DNA of 64,000 bases. Origin: Vagococcus vulneris (GTDB taxonomy: Bacteria; Bacillota; Bacilli; Lactobacillales; Vagococcaceae). The position numbers and the translations under genes are program-made. This document shows, in pieces, positions 6,430 to 13,446 of the stretch (positions are counted from its first letter, which is position 1; every line of letters begins with the position of its first letter). The stretch covers positions 1 through 64,000 of the forward strand of contig NZ_NGJS01000009.1 in assembly GCF_003950515.1 (NCBI RefSeq), written 5' to 3'. The notes below the pieces were generated by a model. It saw only the letters and a program-made list of their open reading frames with translations, searched no databases and was not told the origin of the DNA.

Positions 6430-6797
6430 TTAATCACGATTTATTTTTTCTGATGTTGAATCCGGAATATCTGTTAAACTAACTTCGTCAGACCTAATTA
6501 TTCCTTTATTTTGATTAACTTTTAATTTAAGATAAGCGTCTTTTCTTAATGGTTTATTCCTTGCTTCAATCATTGTGAAGTCCTTTTTTCGCTATTTTTA
6601 TTATAACCTACTTGTTTATAAGTATACTCTGTTAATCCCGTACCGCCACCTTCAGTTATATGTTGTTCAGATATTGGTTCAGAAGTGATTTTTGTATAAT
6701 ACATAACACCATATAAATTATCATAATAAATCTTTCCTATAAATGCCATTCCAATAATTGATATGATTCCCCAAATAACCCAATTTAAGATTTTCAT
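6430..6797 (-). pseudogene. YxeA family (DUF1093) protein, frameshifted
   Basis: The first frame (6797 to 6570) gives a one-helix N-terminus and the YxeA-like stretch EYTYKQVGYNKNSEK, then runs into an alien tail RTSQ and stops. The following frame (6573 to 6430) reads MIEARNKPLRKDAYLKLKVN, which is the typical YxeA second half (N/K-PLR-x-x-AYLK). Adding one A to the A6 run at about 6585-6590 joins them as a protein of about 121 aa, the normal family size. It is therefore a one-base deletion in a homopolymer: either a true mutation or a sequencing error. YxeA proteins are small, exported and of unknown function. Confidence 0.8.
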
Positions 6798-6958
6798 TTA
6801 CTAATTTCATCCTTTTTTTATTTAATATTTAACAATTTTAGAGTACTAAAAAAGTAGTCGAGAGTAAAACGGCTGTAGAATGATAAGCAAATAGGGTTGG
6901 TGTTGGATTGATAATATAAATTTTTTTAAAGAGAGAATAAAAAGTGATTTAACTCTTT

Positions 6959-6987
6959 GCTTTACATAATTACTTATTATAAAAAGC
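6959..6987 (-). repeat. dif-like Xer site S10
   Basis: On the minus strand: arm GCTTTTTATAA (8 of 11), spacer TAAGTAA (identical to S7), arm TTATGTAAAGC (9 of 11, identical to S3), then AAAGAGTTAAATCACTTT, a diverged copy of the shared box. It is the last copy found before the core genes. Confidence 0.6.
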
Positions 6988-7132
6988 TGCAGACTTACCA
7001 CGGAGCAAACACGCCAGAATTGCGAAAGTAGATTGGTCTACACAAAATGAAAAAGGTTATAGTACCTAGTAAGAAATAATCGAATGTGAATCGATAAAAA
7101 AGTGACAAATAAAGCGTAATACGCACTTTTCT

Positions 7133-7225
7133 CCATACATCAAAAATGTGATGGTAATTGCTTAACATCTTAGGTCAATCCATACTTACATCCCACATCA
7201 CTAATGTGGGTGTTATCGCTTAAAA
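7133..7225. repeat. Two-copy hairpin repeat
   Basis: Two related units about 60 bp apart: one with ATGTGATGGTAATTGCTTAA and one with ATGTGGGTGTTATCGCTTAA. The second contains the 8-bp hairpin CCCACAT...ATGTGGG. There is no gene and no regular spacer set, so this is not a CRISPR array. Nature unknown. Confidence 0.4.
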
Positions 7226-7264
7226 TATTTTCACAAGAAGTTGCTGTTGCATCATAAAAAAATG

Positions 7265-7515
7265 CTAGCTTTTTTTTATGAAGTTGATTAATTTTATCTT
7301 GAAATTTTTAAATTCTTCAGGCGATAAGTCAGAGTCATAAGGTGTCTTTTCTTCATTTTTTGTGCCGTAAAATCAGTTTGATGTGTGCCAATTTTTACCC
7401 CTAATACTTTATCTTTTGCGACCCATTTTTCTTCTTGCGAAAGCTCATTATTGTGTTCAATATTAAATATTTTTCCCTAAATCATCTTGTTCTCATTTTG
7501 AAAAATAATTTGCAT
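7265..7515 (-). pseudogene. Decayed small gene with internal stop and frameshift
   Basis: From the ATG at 7515 the frame reads MQIIFQNENKMI, meets TAG, then continues in frame with FNIEHNNELSQEEKWVAKDK and GVKIGTHQTDF. After about residue 60 a one-base loss shifts it to a frame reading EEKTPYDSDLSPEEFKNFK and a normal stop at 7265. The two halves look like one acidic, soluble protein of roughly 85 aa. The family is not recognised. It marks the border between the array and the core genes. Confidence 0.6.
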
Positions 7516-7650
7516 TTTTTTCCCTACTCTTATAGAAAAAAATTTAACTGTGGCAACGTTTATCGTGTACTTTAAGAGTATTATCTTTATATTAAGATAA
7601 AAAAATGAAGGAAGCTACGCTAATATAGCTAAGACTAGACTTTTCACAAT

Positions 7651-7697
7651 AATAAAAAAGCATCTCCTGTCAAATTTATCTATACTTGAATTTGACA
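7651..7697 (-). terminator. Probable terminator downstream of trmB
   Basis: Minus-strand transcripts would form GTCAAATT/AATTTGAC with a 12-base loop, and a T-rich stretch (CTTTTTTATT) follows after a short gap. Imperfect layout. Confidence 0.45.
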
Positions 7698-7756
7698 ACA
7701 GACACTTCTTCTTCATTAGGTCTTATGGCTTAAAGATATTGCGATAATCATTCTTT

Positions 7757-8404
7757 TTATTTTTTTCCTGTAAATTCCGCCTCCAGCCGATAAATTGGTT
7801 GACCTTTTTTAGAAAATTTTTCTTCATACTCCGTCAGCACATTACCTTCATATGACGATTCATGTAAGTCCAACCATACTTGTTTTAATACCATGCCGTA
7901 TTGTGATAGGCTCGCTAAAGAATACTCGAACAGACCGCGATTATCCGTTTTAAAGTGCAGTTCAGCCCCAGGTCTTGCGATTGTTTCATACGTTGCTAAA
8001 AAAGTCTTATATGTTAAGCGACGCTTAATATGACGTTTTTTCGGCCATGGGTCCGAGAAATTCAGATAAATCTGATCCACTTCGCCTTCCGCAAAATAAT
8101 CAGATAAGTCAGCCCCGTTTACTAATAACAGCTGCAAATTAGGTAATTTTTCTTCTATTTGTTTTTCTAATATAGAGATAATCGCGTTTGTCTGCAATTC
8201 AATACCAATATAATTAATATCAGGATTCGCTTTTGCCATCCCCACAACAAACTGACCTTTTCCACTACCGACTTCGATGTGAATCGGTTGTTTTTTTGCA
8301 AAGCGTTCTTCCCAGCAACCTTTCCAGTCACTGGCATCTGTTAAAATATACTGTGGGTGATCTGCAATTGTCTGCTCTGCTCCCGGTTTGTTTCGTAATC
8401 TCAT
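7757..8404 (-). CDS. trmB: tRNA (guanine-N7-)-methyltransferase
   Basis: Methylates G46 in the variable loop of many tRNAs using S-adenosylmethionine. 215 aa, the normal length. Seen: SAM-binding [13 protein letters not shown] near residues 46-58, YIGIELQ, the family hallmark [18 protein letters not shown] near residues 114-131, and the C-terminal substrate loop with [24 protein letters not shown] precedes the ATG. It follows the YtmP-like kinase gene by 47 bp, as in other Firmicutes, but a terminator-like hairpin lies between them. Confidence 0.96.
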   Translation of the reverse strand: MRLRNKPGAEQTIADHPQYILTDASDWKGCWEERFAKKQPIHIEVGSGKGQFVVGMAKANPDINYIGIELQTNAIISILEKQIEEKLPNLQLLLVNGADLSDYFAEGEVDQIYLNFSDPWPKKRHIKRRLTYKTFLATYETIARPGAELHFKTDNRGLFEYSLASLSQYGMVLKQVWLDLHESSYEGNVLTEYEEKFSKKGQPIYRLEAEFTGKK

Positions 8405-8416
8405 TTATTTTCCTCC

Positions 8417-8451
8417 TAAAAAAAGTTCCTTGACTAGTTAATCAAAGAACT
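8417..8451 (-). terminator. Hairpin with T-run between the kinase gene and trmB
   Basis: Minus-strand stem AGTTCTTTGA / TCAAGGAACT followed by seven T and at once by the trmB ribosome site AGGAGG. It begins at the kinase stop codon. It would reduce read-through into trmB. Confidence 0.7.
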
Positions 8452-9234
8452 CTAAACTAATTCTATTTTCCTCAGAAGCTCTAGATACTCTTCCATTGCT
8501 TCTAAATCTTCACTTAAATAACTGCGTTTAATCTGCAACAGTAAATTAATTGCTGCGTACCATTTAACTCGCTCTAACAAATTATCATTAGGGTTTTCTC
8601 CATAGCGTTCTAGCCATTTCGACCATTCTTCACGTGGCAGATAACAACCCAGAATTGATCCGAAATCAAGCGCCGGGTCAGCCAGAATTGAATAATCCCA
8701 GTCCACTAAAAACACAGTACCATCAATAGATTGTACCCAATTCTTATGCATGACATCGCCATGACACGCTACATGAAACTGCGGATCATAAGTTGGTAAA
8801 TGATCCTCCAAGTAGCGAAATACTTCAAGTAAGAAAGAATCATTTTTTAATTCTATTGGCAAATCATTCACGTAATCACGTAAAAAATCAAAAGCAGATT
8901 TTTCGTGACCACCCATTCGTTTCAACATTGAACGTAGCGATTCCGATTGGTGCAAATGATTTAATATTCGAATAACTTCAGTACTTTCAACCATATCAAT
9001 TGTCGATAATTGCTGACCATCAAGCCATTCTTGTGCGGTCACAATATCTCCATTACCCATACGCTTTGTCCAAAGCAATTTAGGTGTAAGCCCTTCTCTG
9101 GATAAAGCCGCCAGAAAAGGTGTCGAATTTCTTTTTAAAAATACTTTTTCTCCATCCTTGATACCCTTATAAGCCTTACCGGTATCCCCTTTTAGCGGTT
9201 GGAGATTCCAGTTTTTATCAAATTTAAATATCAC
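8452..9234 (-). CDS. ytmP: Phosphotransferase-fold kinase (YtmP type)
   Basis: A 260-aa protein of the aminoglycoside phosphotransferase/choline kinase fold. Seen: an ATP-binding lobe with GDTGKAYKGIKDGEKVFLKRN, catalytic loop HVACHGDVMHKNWV near residues 158-171 (HGD-x-x-x-x-N), and metal-binding LVDWDYSILADPALDFG near 177-193. The family is encoded next to trmB in Bacillus and enterococci; its substrate is not established and there is no reason to call it a resistance enzyme. Start is GTG, eight bases after GGGGAG. Confidence 0.85.
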   Translation of the reverse strand: MIFKFDKNWNLQPLKGDTGKAYKGIKDGEKVFLKRNSTPFLAALSREGLTPKLLWTKRMGNGDIVTAQEWLDGQQLSTIDMVESTEVIRILNHLHQSESLRSMLKRMGGHEKSAFDFLRDYVNDLPIELKNDSFLLEVFRYLEDHLPTYDPQFHVACHGDVMHKNWVQSIDGTVFLVDWDYSILADPALDFGSILGCYLPREEWSKWLERYGENPNDNLLERVKWYAAINLLLQIKRSYLSEDLEAMEEYLELLRKIELV

Positions 9235-9340
9235 AATCTTTTCTCCCCAATAAACTTAATCAAACTTCCGCATAAAAGACAGTTACCAACATTTTTCAAA
9301 ATCAGACAATCAGTATATCATATAATTCAATTTGTTTCTG

Positions 9341-10570
9341 TTAAAATGACATTTTCTGTATTTTTTTTAATCTGTGCGGGATATAGGACTTATATAAAAG
9401 AAGCCATTCTATTGCCAATGCTGCAATTATCATCAAGGCATCCAGCTTATTTGATAATGTTATCAAACTAATAACGGCAAAAATCAAACTAACAAAACCT
9501 AAAATTTTAGCAATCAATTGTTCAACTGCGTTGGTCTTCAGCTTTGCTGATACTGGATAGAGTTGAGCTAACAGCATATAGTCAAACTCTCCAACAATCG
9601 GTACCAATTGAAACCCAATCAAATAAAGGAACAGCACGGAAATCAATGCACTAATCCACAACTCTGAACTAAATGCCATAATCAAACCACCCACAACCAT
9701 CAAACGAATGACCAACCCGCTATACTCTGTTCCTCGAAGGAAAACTCTCGCGTAAAGATATCTATAAACATTCGCTTGTGTTTTCGGAATTCGATTCAAC
9801 CATTTATCCAAATAAGCACGTCGTTTAACTTCGCTTGTCAAACCAGGTACATCAGTAAATAAGTTAATGAAAGTATACATTTGTTTCATTCGTTTTTTTT
9901 CAATTTGACAGCCTTTTTCCCACATTAATGTGCCGCTTTTGATTGCCTGTTTTGTCATATTATCGTTAATTAGCAAATAAATAAGTGCTAATACCAATCC
10001 GATAACCGGTTGTACAAATAAACTTAGAAGAATGCAACAAACTGTCACAGCCAACCAAAGCAGTCGTCTCACTGTCCATTGCTGGTCGTCTTGTTGGTAC
10101 AAAAATTGCAATTTCAATTGTAAATCAATTCGTTTTAAAGTAATCAGCATAACTAGGTACATCAAAAATTGAACACTACCGGCTAATTCTACAACTACAA
10201 GCAACGGCATTGTTATTCCAACCAAAACAATTAACACAATGCTTGGAAAGACCATTGAATAATTAATAGCCTTCTTTAAATATTCTTTCATTTGTCTTTC
10301 TTTCGGCAGTAAAAACACTTGATCTGCTTCTTGCAGAAGGGTTGCCAGATGGCCTAAAAGCAGAGTCAGCAGCCAGATTAGTGCAACCACGACTTTGATA
10401 AACATTGATTGATCAACTGTTAATGTTTTAATCATATCAGAATAATACAATCCACAGCCGCCCACTGCAAACATCAGAATTAAAATAAAATGATCATTAA
10501 AAATATACTTCATGTATTTCATCATTTTAGTTTGATGCCGTTTCAAGCGCAATTGATAAAACTCAGTCAT
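9341..10570 (-). CDS. ecsB: ABC transporter permease EcsB
   Basis: Integral membrane partner of EcsA, 409 aa with about ten hydrophobic segments in three groups and a soluble central part (about residues 215-265). The Ecs transporter affects protein secretion and the activity of intramembrane site-2 proteases in Bacillus and relatives; the cargo is not settled. The gene starts two bases after the ecsA stop and the two form one operon. Downstream DNA to 9234 holds no gene. Confidence 0.9.
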   Translation of the reverse strand: MTEFYQLRLKRHQTKMMKYMKYIFNDHFILILMFAVGGCGLYYSDMIKTLTVDQSMFIKVVVALIWLLTLLLGHLATLLQEADQVFLLPKERQMKEYLKKAINYSMVFPSIVLIVLVGITMPLLVVVELAGSVQFLMYLVMLITLKRIDLQLKLQFLYQQDDQQWTVRRLLWLAVTVCCILLSLFVQPVIGLVLALIYLLINDNMTKQAIKSGTLMWEKGCQIEKKRMKQMYTFINLFTDVPGLTSEVKRRAYLDKWLNRIPKTQANVYRYLYARVFLRGTEYSGLVIRLMVVGGLIMAFSSELWISALISVLFLYLIGFQLVPIVGEFDYMLLAQLYPVSAKLKTNAVEQLIAKILGFVSLIFAVISLITLSNKLDALMIIAALAIEWLLLYKSYIPHRLKKIQKMSF

Positions 10571-10572
10571 TG

Positions 10573-11307
10573 TTATGCCTCCTCTTCTTTAGTCAATGAT
10601 ATGTAAATATCATCCAACGAAGAATCAGGCAAATGGAACTCTTCACGTAATTCAGGCATCGACCCGTCAGCTCGTACTTCTCCATTATGCAGCACAACAA
10701 AACGATCACAATATTTTTCTGCCGTTGCTAATATATGCGTAGACATTAATATGGCTGCACCATCTTTTTTCATTTCTTCCATTAGTTCCAGTAAAGCATT
10801 AATAGCCAGTGGATCTAACCCTAAAAAAGGTTCATCTATAATATACAGACTAGGACGTGTGAGAAACGCACATAATACCATCACTTTTTGTTTCATACCT
10901 TTAGAAAAATGCACCGGAAACCAGTCCAGTTTATTTTCTAAGCGAAAAGTTTTCAATAGTTTTTCTGCTCGCTTAAAAGCTTCATCTATTGGAATATCAT
11001 AAGCCATTGCAGTTACTTCGATATGTTCACGCAAAGTTAACTCTTCATACAGTACCGGCGACTCGGGAATATAACCGATTTTTTTGCGATAATTTTCTGG
11101 AGCTGCTTTTAGCGTCTCATCGTCAATTGTAATCGTTCCTTTTTGAGCAGTCAGTAAACCGATAATATGTTTAATCGTTGTACTTTTCCCTGCTCCGTTC
11201 AAACCGATTAGTCCCACCATTTCCCCCGATGACACATCGAATGAAATATCTTTTAAAACAGGGATATGACCATAGCCCCCTGTCACATGTTTTATTCTTA
11301 AACTCAT
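10573..11307 (-). CDS. ecsA: ABC transporter ATP-binding protein EcsA
   Basis: ATPase of the Ecs transporter, 244 aa. Seen: Walker A GLNGAGKSTTIK near residue 37, signature FSKGMKQKVMVL in the place of LSGGQ (typical of EcsA), Walker B SLYIIDEPFLGLDP, and the H-loop STHIL. The ATG at 11307 is chosen because GGAGG lies eight bases upstream; the frame also has an ATG at 11322, which would place the ribosome site inside the gene. First gene of the ecsA-ecsB operon, divergent from hit, as in B. subtilis. Confidence 0.93.
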   Translation of the reverse strand: MSLRIKHVTGGYGHIPVLKDISFDVSSGEMVGLIGLNGAGKSTTIKHIIGLLTAQKGTITIDDETLKAAPENYRKKIGYIPESPVLYEELTLREHIEVTAMAYDIPIDEAFKRAEKLLKTFRLENKLDWFPVHFSKGMKQKVMVLCAFLTRPSLYIIDEPFLGLDPLAINALLELMEEMKKDGAAILMSTHILATAEKYCDRFVVLHNGEVRADGSMPELREEFHLPDSSLDDIYISLTKEEEA

Positions 11308-11391
11308 TAACAATTCCTCCATTAATAATACAGTAAGTATACCATATTTTTTATTGAAATCTCCTTAGATAAAGGATGATATTTTCTCCAA

Positions 11392-11420
11392 TTGATGACA
11401 TATTTATGGTAAGGTATTTA
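11392..11420 (+). promoter_or_regulatory. Promoter of hit
   Basis: TTGATG and TATTTA with 17 bp between, 37 bp before the hit start codon, which is preceded by AGGAGG. Confidence 0.55.
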
Positions 11421-11456
11421 TGAAGCATATCTATTTATTATTAGGAGGAAACCCAC

Positions 11457-11885
11457 ATGACAGATTGTATTTTTTGTAAAATCATTGATCGTGAAGTTCC
11501 AAGCTATACTGTTTATGAAGACGATGCAGTTTATGCCTTTTTAGATATTACTCAGACTACAAAAGGACATACCTTAGTCATTCCGAAAAAACATATCGCA
11601 GATATTTTTGAATACGATGAAGATTTGGCTCAAATAGTTTTTTCACGCATTCCAAAAATTGCCCGTGCTCTAGAAAAAAACTTTCCCGATATGGAGGGTT
11701 TAAATATTGTCAATAACAATAAAGAAATTGCTTACCAGACAGTCTTTCATTCGCATATTCATCTAATCCCTAGATACGGCGCAGATGATGATTTTAGTAT
11801 GACGTTTAAAAACAACGGAGAGTTATACTCTGCTGATGATATGGCAGCAATCGCTGAATCTATAAGAAAGAATGTGAGCAACTGA
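11457..11885 (+). CDS. hit: HIT family nucleotide-binding protein
   Basis: A 142-aa histidine-triad hydrolase or transferase acting on nucleoside phosphoramidates and similar compounds. Seen: CIFCKII near the start with the zinc-like Cys pair, KGHTLVIPKKH, and the triad HSHIHLIPR near residues 100-108 (H-x-H-x-H). The stop overlaps the next start (TGATG), so the two are translated together. The gene is divergent from ecsAB, a conserved Firmicutes layout. Confidence 0.93.
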   Translation: MTDCIFCKIIDREVPSYTVYEDDAVYAFLDITQTTKGHTLVIPKKHIADIFEYDEDLAQIVFSRIPKIARALEKNFPDMEGLNIVNNNKEIAYQTVFHSHIHLIPRYGADDDFSMTFKNNGELYSADDMAAIAESIRKNVSN

Positions 11886-12247
11886 TGACTGCATCATTTT
11901 CTACTCATAAATTTATTAAAGGATTACTCACAGGTGCAGCAATCGGCGGCGGCATTGGTCTGCTGTGCGCACCCAGAAAAGGGGCTGACCTTCGTGAAGA
12001 ATTAACGTCATCTGTTGAAAATAGTGTTGATCTCGTTTTAACAACTAAAAATGATGCTCAAGCAGTCAAAGAAGACATTACTAAGGTTAAAGACTCTCTT
12101 AACACTCTATTACCACCATTAATTGAAAATACCGAGAAAAGCATTAATCGCTTTAATTTTAAAATAGATCCACGTATTACCGAAATCAAACAACAACTTG
12201 GCAAAATCAATCAAGAAATTGACAGCTTTAAACAGAAATTAACATAA
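11885..12247 (+). CDS. YtxH-domain protein
   Basis: 120 aa. The N-terminus has a Gly/Ala-rich membrane-type segment (FIKGLLTGAAIGGGIGLLCAP) followed by RKGADLREEL, which defines the YtxH domain. The rest (about 40-120) is a charged helical region likely to form coiled coil. Function unknown; some family members are stress proteins. Translationally coupled to hit by a one-base overlap. Confidence 0.8.
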   Translation: MTASFSTHKFIKGLLTGAAIGGGIGLLCAPRKGADLREELTSSVENSVDLVLTTKNDAQAVKEDITKVKDSLNTLLPPLIENTEKSINRFNFKIDPRITEIKQQLGKINQEIDSFKQKLT

Positions 12248-12407
12248 AGGTACTATTCGTAGGTTCTAAAACGTGATTATTTTATGAAATTTTATTGAAA
12301 TTAGCCTTATTAACATTTTTTTTACATTAATAGTATGTTATAGTTGTAAACGTGATTAATAATAAATGAACAATTATCAAAAAATTGAATAGGAGTGTCC
12401 GAACTAC

Positions 12408-13406
12408 ATGAAAACATCAATTAAATTGACTGCTGCTGCAGTACTAGGTTTAGTAACTTTGGCCGGCTGTTCTAGCGGAAACAAAGAAATCGTCTCAATG
12501 AAAGGCGGTAAAATTACTCAAGAAGATTTTTACAACGAATTAATTAAAGGCGATCAGTCTAAGCAAGTCTTAACTGGTATGATTTTCAATAAAATTGCTT
12601 TAGAAAATTACGGAAAAGATATCAAACAAGATGAAATCGATAAAGAATATTCTACTGCTGAAAAACAATACGGCGGTAAAAAAGCATTTGAAGATGCATT
12701 AAAACAATACGGTATGGATTCTAAACAATTTAAAGAAAATATCAAATCAAACTTAGCACAAAAGAAAATGATGGAATCTCACATCAAAATTACTGATAAA
12801 GATTTAGAAGAAGCATGGAAAACATATCATCCAGATGTTGATGCTCAAATCATCATGGTCGATAAAAAAGAAACAGCAGATAGTATTGCTAAAGAATTAA
12901 AAGATGGTGGAGACTTCACTAAAATTGCTAAAGAAAAATCTTTAGATACAACAACTAAGGCAAGTGGAGGTAAAGTAACATTTAATTCAACTGCAGTAAC
13001 AAAACCAGCTAACGTAGCTGTACCTCAAGAAGTAAAAGAAGCCGCATATAAATTAAACGACGGCAACACTTCTGAAGTTATCACAGCTGCTAACCAAATG
13101 ACAGGGGCTGAAGCATTCTACATTGTTAAAATGGATAAGAATCAGAAAAAAGGTAATGACTACAAACCGTTTGAAAAACAATTAAAAGAAGTTGTTGAGC
13201 AAACTAAATTATCTGATCCTGCTTTCCAACAAAAAGTCTTAGGTGATGAACTAAACAAAGCCAATGTTAAAATTAAAGACAATGAATTCAAAGACATCTT
13301 AACCCCTTATTTACCAAATAAAGATCAAGATAAAAAAGATAATTCAAAATCTGATTCAAAAGATAAAACTGAAGAATCTAAAACTGATTCTACCGATAAA
13401 AAATAA
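12408..13406 (+). CDS. prsA: Foldase lipoprotein PrsA (peptidyl-prolyl isomerase)
   Basis: Assists folding of proteins after secretion at the outer face of the membrane. 332 aa. Lipobox LAGC at residues 18-21, an N-terminal SurA-like helical region, and a parvulin domain at about 135-250 (DAQIIMVDKKETADSIAKEL, GGDFTKIAKEKSLD, GGKVTF). Some isomerase residues look divergent, as in several lactic acid bacteria PrsA proteins. The C-terminal tail from about 305 is a Lys/Asp/Ser run of low complexity. It has its own promoter region (TTAACA, 18 bp, TATGTT near 12310-12340) and ends at a terminator shared with gshF. Confidence 0.93.
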   Translation: MKTSIKLTAAAVLGLVTLAGCSSGNKEIVSMKGGKITQEDFYNELIKGDQSKQVLTGMIFNKIALENYGKDIKQDEIDKEYSTAEKQYGGKKAFEDALKQYGMDSKQFKENIKSNLAQKKMMESHIKITDKDLEEAWKTYHPDVDAQIIMVDKKETADSIAKELKDGGDFTKIAKEKSLDTTTKASGGKVTFNSTAVTKPANVAVPQEVKEAAYKLNDGNTSEVITAANQMTGAEAFYIVKMDKNQKKGNDYKPFEKQLKEVVEQTKLSDPAFQQKVLGDELNKANVKIKDNEFKDILTPYLPNKDQDKKDNSKSDSKDKTEESKTDSTDKK

Positions 13407-13410
13407 AAAC

Positions 13411-13446
13411 AAGCACACCCTAGCTAGTCTAGAGTGTGCTTATTTT
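13411..13446. terminator. Bidirectional terminator between prsA and gshF
   Basis: AAGCACAC..CTAG and CTAG..GTGTGCTT pair around a short loop, with A-run on the left and T-run on the right. The genes converge here. Confidence 0.85.

Larger units (their letters stand above)
6798..7264. other. Gene-free stretch at the right end of the module array
   Basis: No gene is supported. It contains dif-like site S10 (6959-6987), a two-copy hairpin repeat (7133-7225), and scattered inverted repeats such as GCGTAATACGC near 7105. Base composition is less AT-biased than the modules around 7000-7060, which could be part of a lost gene. Confidence 0.5.

Noticed and set aside
1110-6987. Integron-type attC cassettes
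   Set aside because: One gene per interval suggests an integron, but the repeats are short two-arm sites with a 6-8 bp spacer and lack the long folded attC structure. No integrase or attI is seen. Arms fit Xer/dif better.
7133-7225. CRISPR array
   Set aside because: Only two diverged units, with no conserved repeat length and no cas genes nearby.
8452-9234. Aminoglycoside resistance phosphotransferase
   Set aside because: The fold matches, but the gene is the standard core neighbour of trmB in Firmicutes and lacks signs of transfer.
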